Shown: positions 32,287 to 44,510, numbered from the stretch's first letter. The stretch is DNA of 64,000 bases from Cryoendolithus antarcticus (GCA_002077065.1 NAJO01000030.1:248001-312000); one strand, 5' to 3'. Made by a program: numbers and translations. The notes: generated from the sequence alone by a model not told the origin.

Positions 32287-34257
32287 CTATAGAATGAATG
32301 TAGTCTGCATCATGACGATTAAGGCCAGTACAACAAGACCAGGTGCGACCCTGGTACAGGATGCAGATTTATGTACGTCTGGAGTAGTCGTGGTGGAAGA
32401 ATCAAGCACACTGCCGGAGGTCTTCGAAGTAGCTCCGGCGTTCGGAGTAAACGAAGGTGTAGCGTCGGTAAACGTCTCGGTCACGGTGCCATTGATGACA
32501 ACTCCAGAAGGCATGACGCTCACGGTTGCACCGTGAATTATGCTAGCCCGGTCACCCACACTCAAGGTCTGGCTTCCGATCGCGAGCCTGCCCGCTGCTT
32601 GCTCAACCGCCGTGAACGTGCTGCCTTGCAACGTTAACACCAATGTCGAAGCTGTCTCCCCGGATCTAGTGGCTGAAGTAGCGATTAAGGAGGAAAACGG
32701 CGCAGGCACGTCTTCCACCTCCAGTCCATTGGGTCCATTGCTGACCACCGCTCCATGTGTTGTGGCCGCAAGACCGCCGACTGTGACTGTGTGCGCGCCC
32801 ACTGCAACCGCAGGAGCTGTGCCAGGCATGGCGACTGCGGTCATTGTCGTATCTGGCAAGGCGATCGTTGCCCACCCCAGATCTGTCAACGGCACCGTTT
32901 CCGTCGCTGTCTGGCGGATCATGCCGAAGACACTGGCAATGATGCCGCCGATGTTCATGCGACTCGACTCAGTCTGACTGGACGTTGTCATTTGCATCAC
33001 AGACAAACCCGGATTGACGCCGCTTGCTGTTCGTGCGTCTGTCAGTGTCGCTGCAGCGGCCACCGTCGATGGCGTGGCAAAAGTGCTCGTACCGACGGAC
33101 TCTGATGGCGTGACTGTCGAGGGGGCGCTGTTGCCTTCGAACACTGCTGAGACGAAGCTCATCGATGACAGGGCAATAGGGTTCGACGTCTGAGGCACGG
33201 CGAGCGTTCTTGAAGTCGGTCTTCCACCTCCGACTGCCGGCTGGATCGAGGCCATTGAAAGCGTGGCAGGATCTATAGTCGGTTCGGCAGCTGCAGATGT
33301 CGTTGTAGTAGCCGAATGTTCAATTTCAGGAGTCGAGGGGATATGTATCCTTGGCGAGGGAGGTGGCGCCTCTTCGGTAGGTACTGGGGTGGACATTATC
33401 GTTGCTGTCGCGATGCTGCTAATCCGCCCTGTCTCAGCAGTGGGCACTTCTCCTCTAGTGGGGGCTTCTCCTATAGTGACGGTGGTATCAACATATACCG
33501 TGGACATACTATCGCCCGGCGTAGCTGGTCCTTTGACAGCCCCCGCTTTGGTCAAGAACTTGACAACATGACCACCTACATTGGAGAAGTTGCACACCCA
33601 GCAGCCGTCGACGGTGCAGCTGGCTTGTCGAGGCCCGACTGCATGAGTCTGCCAGCAATCGCCCGAATCGTCGGTCGTGCATTGTGCTGAGATGTCAGAT
33701 CTCCACCACGCACAATCAGAGCTGGCAATAGTTGCCTGCTGACACCGCGGCTTTGACTGCAACACACTCGGCTGGCGTTCCCAAGTCATGAACGAGTCCC
33801 AAGATTGCTGGCACTGAGGTACTACGGATGGTATGGGACATGCCGGGGTCGTGAAACCAGGACGAGTCGCGAGGTCGAACGGTTCGTCGGTCACCTCGGT
33901 GAAGGTCGAAAGGCGCAGTCCCAACGGTACGGCATGAACATGTATTTCCGTGTGATTCTTGGCCGTGCCGTACGTATAAATGACTGTTTCGACGGAGTGC
34001 GAGAATGCAGACAACATTTCTGTAGTGAGATACGTGCGGACAGGGTCAGCTTGGTAGTAGACCTCCCACTGGCTCCAACAGTCTGCTTCAGAGCCTGATA
34101 GCGTAGCATTGTCGATCCCTGCCATCGCGGTGATGTTTGTGTCGAGCCTTGGGTATGATGTGTTGCTCCATGCCTGTGTACTCGAGTCGAAGCAAAGAAC
34201 GATCGATGCCATCACGACAGCTCCGAGCCCGCAACACAGGCAACTTGTTGGTCGCAT
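32287..34257 (-). CDS. Predicted GPI-anchored Ser/Thr-rich cell-surface protein
   Basis: Single exon, 656 residues. An N-terminal signal peptide (about residues 1-25, LGAVVMASIVLCF) is followed by a Cys-rich, N-glycosylation-sequon-bearing region to about residue 235 (SEADCWSQWEVYY, QCQQSWDSF, CWVCNFSNVGG). Next comes a long Ser/Thr/Pro/Ala region that should be heavily O-mannosylated. Two degenerate beta-type repeats of about 45 residues occur late (AVGAHTVTVGGLAATTHGAV and AIGSQTLSVGDRASIIHGAT). The C-terminus is hydrophobic (GLVVLALIVMMQTTFIL), as for a GPI transamidase signal. It probably sits in the cell wall or plasma membrane. No enzyme domain is recognised. The neighbour across the 1.75 kb upstream gap is an unrelated Sec7 protein. 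Confidence 0.85.
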   Translation of the reverse strand: MRPTSCLCCGLGAVVMASIVLCFDSSTQAWSNTSYPRLDTNITAMAGIDNATLSGSEADCWSQWEVYYQADPVRTYLTTEMLSAFSHSVETVIYTYGTAKNHTEIHVHAVPLGLRLSTFTEVTDEPFDLATRPGFTTPACPIPSVVPQCQQSWDSFMTWERQPSVLQSKPRCQQATIASSDCAWWRSDISAQCTTDDSGDCWQTHAVGPRQASCTVDGCWVCNFSNVGGHVVKFLTKAGAVKGPATPGDSMSTVYVDTTVTIGEAPTRGEVPTAETGRISSIATATIMSTPVPTEEAPPPSPRIHIPSTPEIEHSATTTTSAAAEPTIDPATLSMASIQPAVGGGRPTSRTLAVPQTSNPIALSSMSFVSAVFEGNSAPSTVTPSESVGTSTFATPSTVAAAATLTDARTASGVNPGLSVMQMTTSSQTESSRMNIGGIIASVFGMIRQTATETVPLTDLGWATIALPDTTMTAVAMPGTAPAVAVGAHTVTVGGLAATTHGAVVSNGPNGLEVEDVPAPFSSLIATSATRSGETASTLVLTLQGSTFTAVEQAAGRLAIGSQTLSVGDRASIIHGATVSVMPSGVVINGTVTETFTDATPSFTPNAGATSKTSGSVLDSSTTTTPDVHKSASCTRVAPGLVVLALIVMMQTTFIL

Positions 34258-36013
34258 TGTGTAGACAGTAGTATGGCTGTTGAAAGGGATGAGAGATGCG
34301 CTCCGATATTGCGCCTGGGGTCTATGGGCCTGCCGATGGAGTGACCTTTAGACCGTAGAGCGTCGATTAGAGGTGATAAAAGATGCAGAAAGCGCAAGCA
34401 AGAGGGACGGCAGGAAGGCTAGTCACCGTATTCCGTACAACCCTGAGGTTCAGCCTTGTGTTCGCTGATAGGCTACATGCGTCCACCTACGGTCAGGTCC
34501 ATCTTGGTGGACTAGGATTGGCGGAGGCTGGTTATATCGAGCTGTTTCAAAGATCTGCGAGATCCGAAGGCGCTACGCCGTTCGAGCGGACGAGTGACGG
34601 TTTACGAGAAATCGAACTCACTACGGCCACTTTCGTCTGGGCTGTACGAGGCCTCGGGCAACAAGCATGCATAAGTGTCCAAAAAACAGCACGTTCTGCG
34701 GATGGACCAGACTCTGGGGCAGCGAACGGCTGCAACGTCGTGTCTGTGCCGGAACAGTCGATGTTCGTCAGAGTGGCATAGCATAGGGACGTGTGCATCT
34801 TTGATACCTAATCGTCGATGTTATTGCCGGGCAGTTTCGCGTACTAGAAAATTGCACGAAGATGGAGACGCGTTCCGTTTGTGTTCGAAGGGTCGGTCTG
34901 TAATGACATCCCATGGCGTTTGAGAGGGCGACCGACATGACATCGGCTAACGCCTTGTCGGCGAGATTGCTGCTTCATTCAGACCATTTCAAGGTCGGCT
35001 GTTCAGTATTCAGGAGTCGGCGGGCGACTTGCCATCAAATTGCCGTGACTTGCGAGGAATGAAGGTGGTGTGATAGCCAGGCTGAAGGCTGCGACGTAGT
35101 TGCTGCAGTCCCAATCTACGCACCAGAACGGCGCATATGTGCCAAGTCGAGCCGCTCTCTGATTCGCGCAACCGTGATTGCGCTATCGTCCAGCTAGCTA
35201 TTCACATCCTGGCGATCTTATGCAAGGTACGAGACGTTTTCTGCAGCTTCAAGGAGTGCATATGTGGTGCATGCGACGCTGGCAACCCTCATCATTCCCG
35301 ACTGATGTCCGGGTCTCCGTGGATGCAAGACTGTATTGAGAGGCGACTTCATGATGGGCAAATGCCAGCAAAGTCACATGGATCTCTAACTGGCGGCAAT
35401 GATGTGCCGTTGGTGGGGAAAATGTCAGATCAGTTGCAAAGTGGAGCATGGGGCCGATCGGCACTAGGTTCGCGCGTGGGAAGTGGTGCTAGAGTTCCAT
35501 GTGTTCCACGGGTGTCGCAGAGTGTGTTTGTTACAAATCTCTGCTGTGGCATAGTTCATCGACGTCTGAACGTCTTGTACACCGCTGAAGTGTCTTCTGC
35601 TCGAGGTCATACTCTCTGTCGCTTCTTTGCCAGCTTCTTCCTGGGGACAAAGGAGCAACATCATGTCTTGGCGTGGTGAACTAACGGGATAAGGTTTTTA
35701 GATTGGCCACACGTCCATTGATTTGGGATCAGGAGACGCGCCTGTGCCCACGACAGTGCCCACACCCCGAGCTCGGCCGGTTCCACACTGTCGAACCAGA
35801 GCAAACGCACGCCCTTACATGCAGACCATCTCTAGGCGCCATTACTACACCCGAGTGTCACCGGCGTCTACACTCCTCATCGACATTTTGGCTGTCAGAC
35901 TCCACGTGCTGGGCGACTCGGCATCCCCACGGCCCGCGCCTGCAGCTGGCCATTGACGGCAGCCGAAATCAGCGACGTGCAGACGCGCTGCAAGAGTCAG
36001 GGACGGAGGTTCG
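34258..36013. other. 1.75 kb divergent intergenic region
   Basis: It lies between the GPI-protein start (minus) and the Sec7-protein start (plus). Open frames at 34383-34781 and 35137-35679 (plus) have irregular composition and no domain, so I treat them as chance. No tRNA, transposon or clear repeat is seen. It may hold long upstream regulatory sequence or an unannotated non-coding transcript. Confidence 0.5.
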
Positions 36014-39000
36014 ATGGCCGACAGCAGTTCTCAGACATCACCAGGATATAGTGTTCATCCGGGCATTGCTACGCGGAGTAGCTCAAAGAATGTCCTTCGC
36101 GGCGGCGACGGTAAATCCAGCCCTCCTTCGACGCCGCGCAATCCACCGCGACGCGTGAAAAAGAGCAAAGCGCCCGCGCACACACAGAGCCGCGCGCAGG
36201 AGGGAATTAATTGGGAGCGATCGTTGGCGTCGGACCCCAGGCATTCGCATGGACTCTCCTGGTCAAGCACAACCCGCGACAGTGTAGTGGACAACCTCTT
36301 GCAGTCTCTCGATGGACTCTCCTCACAAATGAGAGCGACTTTCGAAAGTACTGGTGCACAGTTTGACGATTTTGAGGAGAGGCAGCGCGAACGCGATCGC
36401 ATCAGGCAAGCGCCTTTGCACGCGGCTGACCGACCGGCCCAACGCCCTAGGGGACACACATACTCTTCATCACTTTCTTCCGATCTCACCTCGCGCATCC
36501 CTGAGGAGTCGCCGAGCAGCAACTTTTCCAGTCCACCCTATCGCAGCCGCAGGAGTAATAGCAGCAGCAACGTGGCCACACACATCCCAGCGCAGAAGTC
36601 AGGACGAGCACCAACTTCGCGCTACAGCCAGCTGCAGAGGAACTTGAGCAGCGACACAAGTCGAGGAGCGCACAGCGTTCTCTCGCACAGGCAGTTGAAC
36701 GGTCAGTCAAGAGACGAAGGCAAGACATCTTTTGAAAGCCAAGGGTATGACGCCGTGAAAGAGTCTGGACGATTGGCTTGGGGTGGTGTAGGACGTTCTG
36801 TGAGCATGGACCATATCTACGCCGACGCCAATACCAGAGTTTCGTCAGTGATGGAACGCGGACGACCTGTACCATCCGCATTCAGTAGCTACGAGGTACC
36901 ATCGAACGCTGCGCCGGAACCTATGATACCTGCGGGACCGCGTAAGATGCAGAATCCCAACGCGACAGGGCCGGTATATGTTAATCAGGCAACGAAAGGA
37001 AGTGCGCTGAGGAAAATAACGACACAGTCGGATCTACGCTCGGCGAGTACTCCGATGATACCGCAGGACGTGCGAGATAGAGCGAGCGACTTTGTGCGGA
37101 ACAATAGCATGCAGGGCAATCCAGTAGTGCCACCAGTGGGCGAGCGTGCAGTATCGACCTCAATCTCTGGTGGCGGAAGAGCGAGAGATGCGCTGAGTCC
37201 ACACCGCGAACGTCAAGGATTCTTCAAACGAGTCTTCGGCGGCTCAAGTCGGACAAACGAGCGACCAGTCTCACCTCACGGAGCACCGGACGCAGGCAAG
37301 GAGAACAAGAAGCCCTCAGTATCTACGACGAATATGACAAGCTCGAACCTGAAGAATGAGGTCCAGCAGCTGCCGAACTCGACTGCGGTCACCACCGTAT
37401 CTTACCCGCCGGTAGCACTCAATAAGAAGCCATCGTCTTTCTTTCGCAGACGAAAGAAGTCTGCTAGCGACAATTCCTTGCCACCACCCTTACCACTACA
37501 CCTTGATCAAGCCAAGCTTACGCCTGCACAGCCCAGTCCGTCTGCAAGCAGTCTACGCAAAGTCATGGACCCGTTCCTGCGCGATGAGGACACTTCGGCA
37601 ACAATGCGTCCCCCGCTATTGGTGAAGACGGACTCTCGACCAGACTCGAGTACTTCGCATACTGGAGACTCGGACAGTCTTGACATCTTCCATTCTGGCT
37701 ACACGCCTCCACCTGACGCATCGCTTGGTAAGAGGAACCCATTCTCTAGAGAGCCGACGGGTGCGCGACCCAGTCAGGACAGCGACGGCAAGTTGAGAGT
37801 GAAAGTCAAAAAGAAGAAGCCGGAGCCAATCGTCGCAAGCGCAACGAGCAACGATACAGATCGGCAGAACTCGCAGCCTAGCGGAGTGCAACCAGACCTG
37901 ATGTCCCCCGCTACGTTCTATTCACCAATGGAGAAACCGCAGCGCAGAGTCTCTCCAATGTCGTCTGAAGCGATGGCAACGAGTGAGCAGGAGCAGCGAC
38001 CGGTAAGTCGAGCAAGCACTGGTGATCGCATACTGGCGTCAGCGGGAGTGAGTCCCGTAGAGCCAAGTCAAGAAATGCGTGACTTCGCAGCAGGAAACAA
38101 CCTGGACCTTCACATGCAGGAGTCGAGCTGGTCAGCGACGCAAAGTCACCAGGCAGAGACATCGAGAGAGGCGAACGGACCTACACGTCTGTTCTTGCAG
38201 CCGTCCGTTGACGACCTCGCGAAGATCGCATCTCGCAACACTGGAGTGTCACCACAGAGCTCGAAGCAGTCGTCAAGATCTGCGTCCGTGAACATGCCTG
38301 GCGCGAATGAGCAGGCGCCACCAACACCAAGCACGCGCTACCACTCTGCTACAAGCCTGCCGCTTGTGCAGATGGACGGTAATGATCTGCTCCGGCCATC
38401 ACTCGATGCATATAGCATGCGAAGCTCGTCCAAAGACTCTGGTGATGCGTCTAAAGAACGCGCAAAGCGTATCTTCGACGGTGACGAAGACGATGTCACT
38501 CAGATGGAAGCCGCCTCTTGGCTTGGCGAGAACAAAACGCTCAATCAGCGCACGCTCGCAGCCTACATGCTGATGTGGGACTTTACTGGTATGAACGTGC
38601 TTGCTGCACTGCGAGCGCTGTGTGGCAAGCTTGTGCTAAAGGGTGAGACGCAGCAGTTCGATCGCATCATCACTGCGCTCTCATCGCGATGGTGCGAGTG
38701 CAATCCCAATCACGGTTTCAAGGCTCAGGACGTAGTGCATACGATGCTCTACTCATTGATTTTACTGAACACAGATCTGCACATGGCTGATATCGGCGAC
38801 AAGATGTCGAAGAGTGCGTACGTGAAGAACACCCTGCCTACCATCAGGCGCGTTGTATCTGATGCCGCGCCCGGAGCATTCGACGAGACGCTTCGCCCGG
38901 CTACAAATGGCCAAACCCGAGCTGCGATCCCTTGGCCTGAGGCGAACTCATCCGGTCCAAACTCACCTGCACTACCGCCTGACACGCCTCAAGAGCGAAC

Positions 39001-40889
39001 GTCCTTCGATCTTGGTGCACGTCCAAATGCTACGAAGAGGCTCTCGATCCGGCCGGGCATGTTTAGGGGAGAGTCGGATGGCTTCACTCCGGACTCGGCT
39101 AACAGCAGCTCCTCCAACGCACTCGTGAACAGTCAGTTCAGTGGTAACATGCGTGCCTGGGAATTTGAGGTCGAGGTTGTACTCAAATCTTTCTGGAATT
39201 CCATCAAGGGTGAGCCTTTACCACTACTCAGTCTGTCAGTCGCCGACGTACGAAGCTCTGAGCGCAATCTCGCACCAGGCGGACTCAAGAGGTCCGGCTC
39301 AGTCGCTAGTAGAGCGCCTTCAGAGGCTGCATCGTATCGCTCGAAACCTGGTTTGCGCAACCTGTCCATGGGATGGCAGGGTCGCAATACTCGTTCGAGG
39401 CCAAAGATGTACAATCCCAGTACTGTCGGTTCCTCACGAACGAGTTTTGATGACGACAGTAGCATGTGGTCTGGTGTGCAAAGTAGCACATGGAGCAGCA
39501 AGAACTCGTATGGCAAGACTCTTGCGTCCAGCTCCGTGGGCAGCCTTGGGCACTTCTTTTCGCCTTCAGATGCATCCTATAAGCACTCGATAGGCTTTGC
39601 GAACGCACTATCGCAAGCTATCATCCGTGAGGAAGGCGTCGCGAATGGTGTCGACAACGACTCGATCACGATCAAGGGCGACTTGCTCGAGGACGAGTCT
39701 CTCACTCTCGAGGGCGCGCCCTGGGCCAAAGAAGGCATCGTAAAGCAACGCCACGAATTCGAAGCCACAGACCGCAAAGCGAAAGACCGCACCTGGAGCA
39801 GCGACTTCTTCGCCGTGATCAGCAAGGGCAAACTAACTCTCTTCAACTTCAACACCACCACCACGAAGTCTCGCTCACTGGGCCGTCAGCGCTTACAGAA
39901 GACTGCCTTCGGCAGCAAGGCAGCGAGCATCGCCTCCACGCAGGTCGGCGGCGGAGACTGGATGGGCAACGCCGAGCAGATCGCCTCTTTCGCGCTCCGC
40001 CATACTGTTGCAGTCACCCTACCATCGGGGTATAACAAGCACCGATACGTTTGGGCACTGCGGCTCCCCGGCGGAGCGTGCCATCTGTTCGATGTCGGCA
40101 CGCCTGAGATCGCGGTGGAGTGGGTCTCGACGGCGAATTACTGGGCCGCGCGTTTGAGCAAGGAGCCGCTTTCCGGAGGCGTGTCGAACATCGAGTATGG
40201 CTGGAGTGAGCAGGTGATCAACACATCACTGATTGGGTCGGCGGGTGAGAATGTCAGTACGCCGCCTTCGGCTATGGGTAACAGGGCGAGGACGCACACG
40301 CATAGCTCGTCTACGGGTAATAATGCGCTGCCGAGACCGAGTATGCAGAGCTCGTTACGAGGGAGCTTTGATCTTGTGTCTACTGGTGGCGGCACACGGG
40401 GTCCGAAGTTGGCTGGTGACAAGGCGCAGCTGGCAGATTGGAAGCAGCCTAGTCCAAGTATGATGGCTAGTCAGCTCATGGAAGTCGATCAGATGAAGAC
40501 TATGGTTGCTTATGTTGCGAATGCGGAGAAGGAGCTTGAGGAGCACAACGAGTTGAAGAACGCGATTGAGCTGGCTGTGAGTTTCCTCTTTTGTGCGTTA
40601 TTGACAAAGTGGACATCGTGCTGACTTACATTCGCAGTACTCACCGCACACTCACAACTACCGCAGAGCTCTCGCCAACTGGCAGCACAAGTCCGAGTAC
40701 CTGCTGCGTGAGATCGTGAAGTTCCGCACTTACATTGAGAGTTTGGCAGCGGCTATGAAGGCCAGAGACGAAGTGTTGGCCAAGCGCGAGGCGGCCAAGA
40801 ATGGTGGCGGCAGAGTGGCCGCGTCGCAGTTGGTTGAAGAAAAGGGAAACGATACCACACCGAGGCAGAGTCGGATCGTGGGTGCATGA
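36014..40889 (+). CDS. Sec7- and PH-domain Arf guanine nucleotide exchange factor (Syt1-like)
   Basis: Exon 1 is 36014-40576 (1521 codons), the intron 40577-40637 (GTGAGT...TTCGCAG), exon 2 40638-40889 (TGA); 1604 residues. About 800 N-terminal residues are Ser/Pro-rich and probably disordered. A Sec7 domain follows at about 816-960 (AKRIFDGDEDDVTQMEAASW); KGETQQFDRIITAL carries the catalytic-type Glu, and YSLILLNTDLHMADIG the NTDLH motif. A PH domain lies at about 1230-1395 (EGIVKQRHEFEATDRKAKDR, HRYVWALRLPGGACHLFDVG). A C-terminal helical coiled coil completes it, partly in exon 2 (NYRRALANWQHKSEYLLREI). The family activates Arf GTPases at Golgi or plasma membrane. The frame between 40577 and 40624 is intron read-through. 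Confidence 0.92.
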
Positions 40890-41200
40890 GAGGGCCGAGT
40901 GGTCGTGTATTAGTAGGGATGATTGTGATGTGATCTAGGAGCGACGACTGTGAATGGGAAGGGGCTTGCGATGGATTCGCTGTAGTTCTATGTATTTGTA
41001 CGAGCGTATTGCATATGGACGAAGACTTCAATTGCGTCCTTTCACTGGCTCGCACTGCGACGCCACCGCTGTCATATGTCCGCTCGGAGTAGGAGAGCGG
41101 CCGGTTCTGCATTGGACGAGAGCTGAGCAAGATCCAACCCTTTCCACCCTTCTCACTTGTCTGTAGCGACCTTTACATGACGACAAATACCCCTGACGAC
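40890..41200. other. Convergent 3' intergenic region
   Basis: About 311 bases between the Sec7 gene and the minus-strand BTB gene. It contains two 3' ends and nothing else visible. Confidence 0.4.
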
Positions 41201-41936
41201 CTACGGTATTCCGACGACTTCCTCCGGCTTCTCGTGGTAGTCCTGACACTTGAAATACTGCTCTCCAAGACAGTAGCTGCCATGCGCAACCAGATACAGC
41301 GCAGCAACAAGATCAGCCATGAAATCCGGATGTCCACCTCTCATGTCTGCCCCGGCGAACCACGTTGCATCTCCTTGCCTCACGTACATGTCAACTAGCA
41401 AACGCCTCATCGGCGACGGTGCCGGTGTGCCCTCGTACACCGTCGTGATGGTATCAACGTGAGGACATTCAGTGTCATTACACTCGTTCCGCAGCTCATT
41501 CGTCTCGATCATGCAGTCGATGATGGCGTTCTTGAAGTCACGGTCTTGCATTCGCTCGCCAAGCAGGTAGAGGTCCGCGTGGAACGCGTAGCGCTCGGCG
41601 ATGTCGAAGCCTGCGGGGTTGTCCAGCGGCTCCGTGGCGATCTCGTGCTTGTACAAGAAGTGCAGGTAGTACCTGAAGTCGTCGGGTCTCTCTTCGGGTA
41701 GCCGAATCGTTCGCTCCTCGCCCTCTTGCCACCATTTCTGCAAAGCGAGCTTGGAAAATTCGGATGAGTTCTGGAGGTGGGACGCGTGAACGGCCATCTT
41801 CGTCTCGTAAGGGCCTACGAGGAGGGTGACCATGTCATCGCGGAACCTGATTGCGTATCAGTTGCTGCCTCATGAGACTATAGAAGTGGACTGACTCTAG
41901 CAACATGGCTCCGACCGATCTCTTCCTACTCGACAT
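41201..41936 (-). CDS. Small BTB/POZ-domain protein (paralogue of 44511 gene)
   Basis: Exon 1 is only 41 nt (41936-41896), the intron 41847-41895 (GTCAGT...AATCAG), exon 2 41846-41201; 228 residues. Splicing gives MSSRKRSVGAMLLEFRDDMV, which leads into the BTB fold: VTLLVGPYETKMAVHASHLQ, SEFSKLAL, IRLPEERPDDFRYYLHFLY, YLLGERMQDRDFKNAIIDCM. The C-terminal half has TVYEGTPAPSPMRRLLVDMY, a segment typical of small fungal BTB proteins of unknown function. No kelch, MATH or zinc finger is attached, so it is not an obvious Cullin-3 adaptor. The similar gene at 44511 implies an old duplication. Confidence 0.85.
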
Positions 41937-42305
41937 CTTGTATTGCGGATCCAAGTAGCATACGTCCGCGCGTATTTGGTGGACATGTCGACGTGCAGTA
42001 TTTGTTGATAGATGTGCTGTCTTCATCTCGCAGTGACTAGGAAGGTGCGCTGGCACGGAGCCTCGAGGGAGGTGCGATCGGACTAAGGCTATGCACTCTC
42101 CTGGTCACAACTCGCTAATGCTGCGACTACTCGTCAACTGCATGCTTGGTGTCCCGTCTCGGACTTAGTCGTAGTGTGAATTACGCCATGTGGAGTGTGA
42201 CCGTGTACTACCTCGTGAACAATGGACGTAGGACCGGAAGGTCGGACGCACGTCAAAGAATGATCATGGTGTAAGGGCGAACAGGGACAGCATACGCTTT
42301 ACTGA
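41937..42305. other. Intergenic, BTB gene promoter
   Basis: About 369 bases upstream of the BTB gene and downstream of the LACTB2-like gene, both minus strand. Nothing recognisable is present. Confidence 0.4.
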
Positions 42306-43160
42306 TCATAGCCTCCCGCCATCAATCAACTCCCATCTACTGCCTGCTTTCCTCACTCTACCCTCCCCTTCCAGCTTTCGCAAGACATGCAGTAGACTGC
42401 CCTCAGCGGGCTGGTGCAAATGTTCCGGATACTGTGCGTAGATGACCTTGACCAGCTCCATGCTCGCCCAGTCCTGCTTGCCGTCTTCCCTCTTCCTTCC
42501 CAGGATCTCGAGCGCCTCAATCTCTCGCTGCCTGCGATGCTCGATGTACTCCAAAACCTTCGGCTTGCCCTCTGTGATGACTTCGCCGTGTCCAGGATAA
42601 GCCCTGCCGTTGAACAGGGTCGACATGGTCTTCAGACTTGCCATGTACGCAGCTAGGTCCTCGAAGACTGCTGTCCCGTGGCCAAGCACATTATCGCCGG
42701 TGAAAAGGGCGTCCTCTTCAGCAAGACGGAACACCATGTGATCGATTGCGTGGCCAGGGGTGTAAGTTGCTTTCAGTGTGGCGCCTTCCACACTGATCTC
42801 GGCACCATCGTCAAAGCCTGTCGCCTTCCCGTCCCAGCCCTCACCTGGTCGATGCTTGAGCACCTCAACATGGGGCTGCAGTGCTTTCAAGTCGGTGACA
42901 CCACCCACGTGATCGGGGTGCCAGTGTGTGAGTATCACCTTACTCACTTCAGCTTTCTCATCATCCAGTACTTTCTTGACTGATTCCTTCCAAGCTGGTA
43001 GCCCATGGCCGGTATCAATGAGAAGCCGCTCACGACCAGTACCTATGAGGTAGGTGTTGGTACCTTGCAGCGTGTACTTGGAGGGATTGCCACCAAGGAT
43101 GCGGATCACTCGCGGACTGAGCCTAGCGACAGGAGGCAGATCGGGCAGCTGGGTGGCCAT
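42306..43160 (-). CDS. LACTB2-type metallo-beta-lactamase-fold hydrolase
   Basis: Single exon, 284 residues from the ATG at 43160 (MATQLPDLPPVARLSPRVIR), the family-typical start. The zinc-binding motif is HWHPDHVGG, with later ligands in YTPGHAIDHM, LFTGDNVLG and AYPGHGE. A C-terminal winged-helix-like region (EGSLLHVLRKLEGEGRVRKA) is as in LACTB2. Human LACTB2 is a mitochondrial endoribonuclease. Close fungal relatives also include beta-lactamase-type thioesterases that act with polyketide synthases, but no such synthase is nearby. An in-frame ATG at 43268 would add 36 mostly basic residues (MRTAYRAAQRSILVQRSWAE) and could give a mitochondrial form. Confidence 0.88.
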   Translation of the reverse strand: MATQLPDLPPVARLSPRVIRILGGNPSKYTLQGTNTYLIGTGRERLLIDTGHGLPAWKESVKKVLDDEKAEVSKVILTHWHPDHVGGVTDLKALQPHVEVLKHRPGEGWDGKATGFDDGAEISVEGATLKATYTPGHAIDHMVFRLAEEDALFTGDNVLGHGTAVFEDLAAYMASLKTMSTLFNGRAYPGHGEVITEGKPKVLEYIEHRRQREIEALEILGRKREDGKQDWASMELVKVIYAQYPEHLHQPAEGSLLHVLRKLEGEGRVRKAGSRWELIDGGRL

Positions 43161-44510
43161 GTTCCAGATGTGATACCTGCTTCTCTGACTTGAGTCTGAC
43201 TTGCCGTACTCGGCCCAGGATCTTTGAACCAGTATTGATCTCTGTGCGGCGCGGTATGCGGTGCGCATAGACTGTGACTTCTGATGATCGATCACACAAG
43301 TCTCCGGGCAGACTTGCTCGCCACTTTTACCGGCGAAACGCTCGAAGCCGTGGGCCAGTATTGATCTCAAGGACTAAGGCAGACGAGGAATGTGATAATG
43401 CGAAGCTCCTGGCAATTTAAATTTGCCGTAGAGATAAGACTAGGGCTTTCAATTGCAGAATGGAAAGTATCATTCAACTGACTGATCGGCGTCGTATGTG
43501 GAATACTGAACAGGGCTCGATGCGGCGTCTTTAGAACAGCTGCGGGGACTCCAATGTATGTCATGAACCGGATAGCCCTGAAAAGCTCTCGAGCAAAGAG
43601 GCCGCGATGTCCTTGGTCCCCAAGGCTGATCGATATGTTAGTGCTGCACGTACGAGCGAGATAATTGTGAAGTCGACGAATCGATGTCGACGACATGCTG
43701 ACTAATCTACATCCCGATGCCTGTGCCGAGGTCATATAAGCCAACATTGAATGGGTAAATATGTATGTTCATGTACGATTCGAAAATTCAGCCTGCATAC
43801 CATGGTCTCTCGGAATTACCATCCGCTTGCGTTCAACCGGATATGAACAAGCATCGAAGGGCGCGAAAAGATGCTGAAACGGCGCAACATCGTCGCGATT
43901 CTCTGGTTATCCCGGCGTGAGGACAGCACACACTTCGAGCTCAATCCGCATCTGACACCCCTCGTTGATGTTGGAAGATCCGCGAGGCTTGTATGGACGA
44001 CCTAGACCTGCCCTGCACAGCAGCTTGCATGCTCGCGCGCATGTAGGCTCGCCATGGTAGCGAGCTGTCCGGAAGCTTGTGCCTCACTACAACGACCTAA
44101 GCCACTTACGAGAACTTTCGCAAGATCAGGTGAGGACACGTGAGTACAGACTCCCGATTGGTTCGCAACAATCTGAGAGTAGCAAGTGACCTTCCAACCT
44201 CAACCAATACATGATGTTGCAATTGCTGCTGAGCGGGCTTTCGGTCGATGCGCATTGGCTGACAGCATTTGCGTTTCCACTTCCCACACTCGATTCTCCT
44301 GTGCTAGGTATATGTAGAGTACGCTTACCACGACGTGTCTCTGCAGACTCATCGTAAGAATATCGACTATCCGACAGCGTATCATTCAATCAAAAAGAAT
44401 TACACTCAAAGACTTACGGAACCGCCAAGCGCAACACGCGCTACGCCTCGCATCGAATTGTCAATCAAAACGCATTTCGCTCGCACTCCAGTCGCGTCCC
44501 ACTCGCCGAT
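43161..44510. other. 1.35 kb divergent intergenic region
   Basis: It lies between the LACTB2-like gene (minus) and the second BTB gene (plus). The first 108 bases may encode the alternative N-terminus of the LACTB2-like protein. The remainder has only short, featureless frames. Confidence 0.45.

Noticed and set aside
34383..34781. 132-residue plus-strand frame
   Set aside because: No domain; composition does not resemble neighbouring genes.
35137..35679. 180-residue plus-strand frame in the 1.75 kb gap
   Set aside because: Irregular composition, no domain, no splice-supported partner exon.
42306..43160. LACTB2-like enzyme as part of a polyketide cluster
   Set aside because: The beta-lactamase-type thioesterases of polyketide clusters are related, but no synthase or other cluster gene lies in the window.
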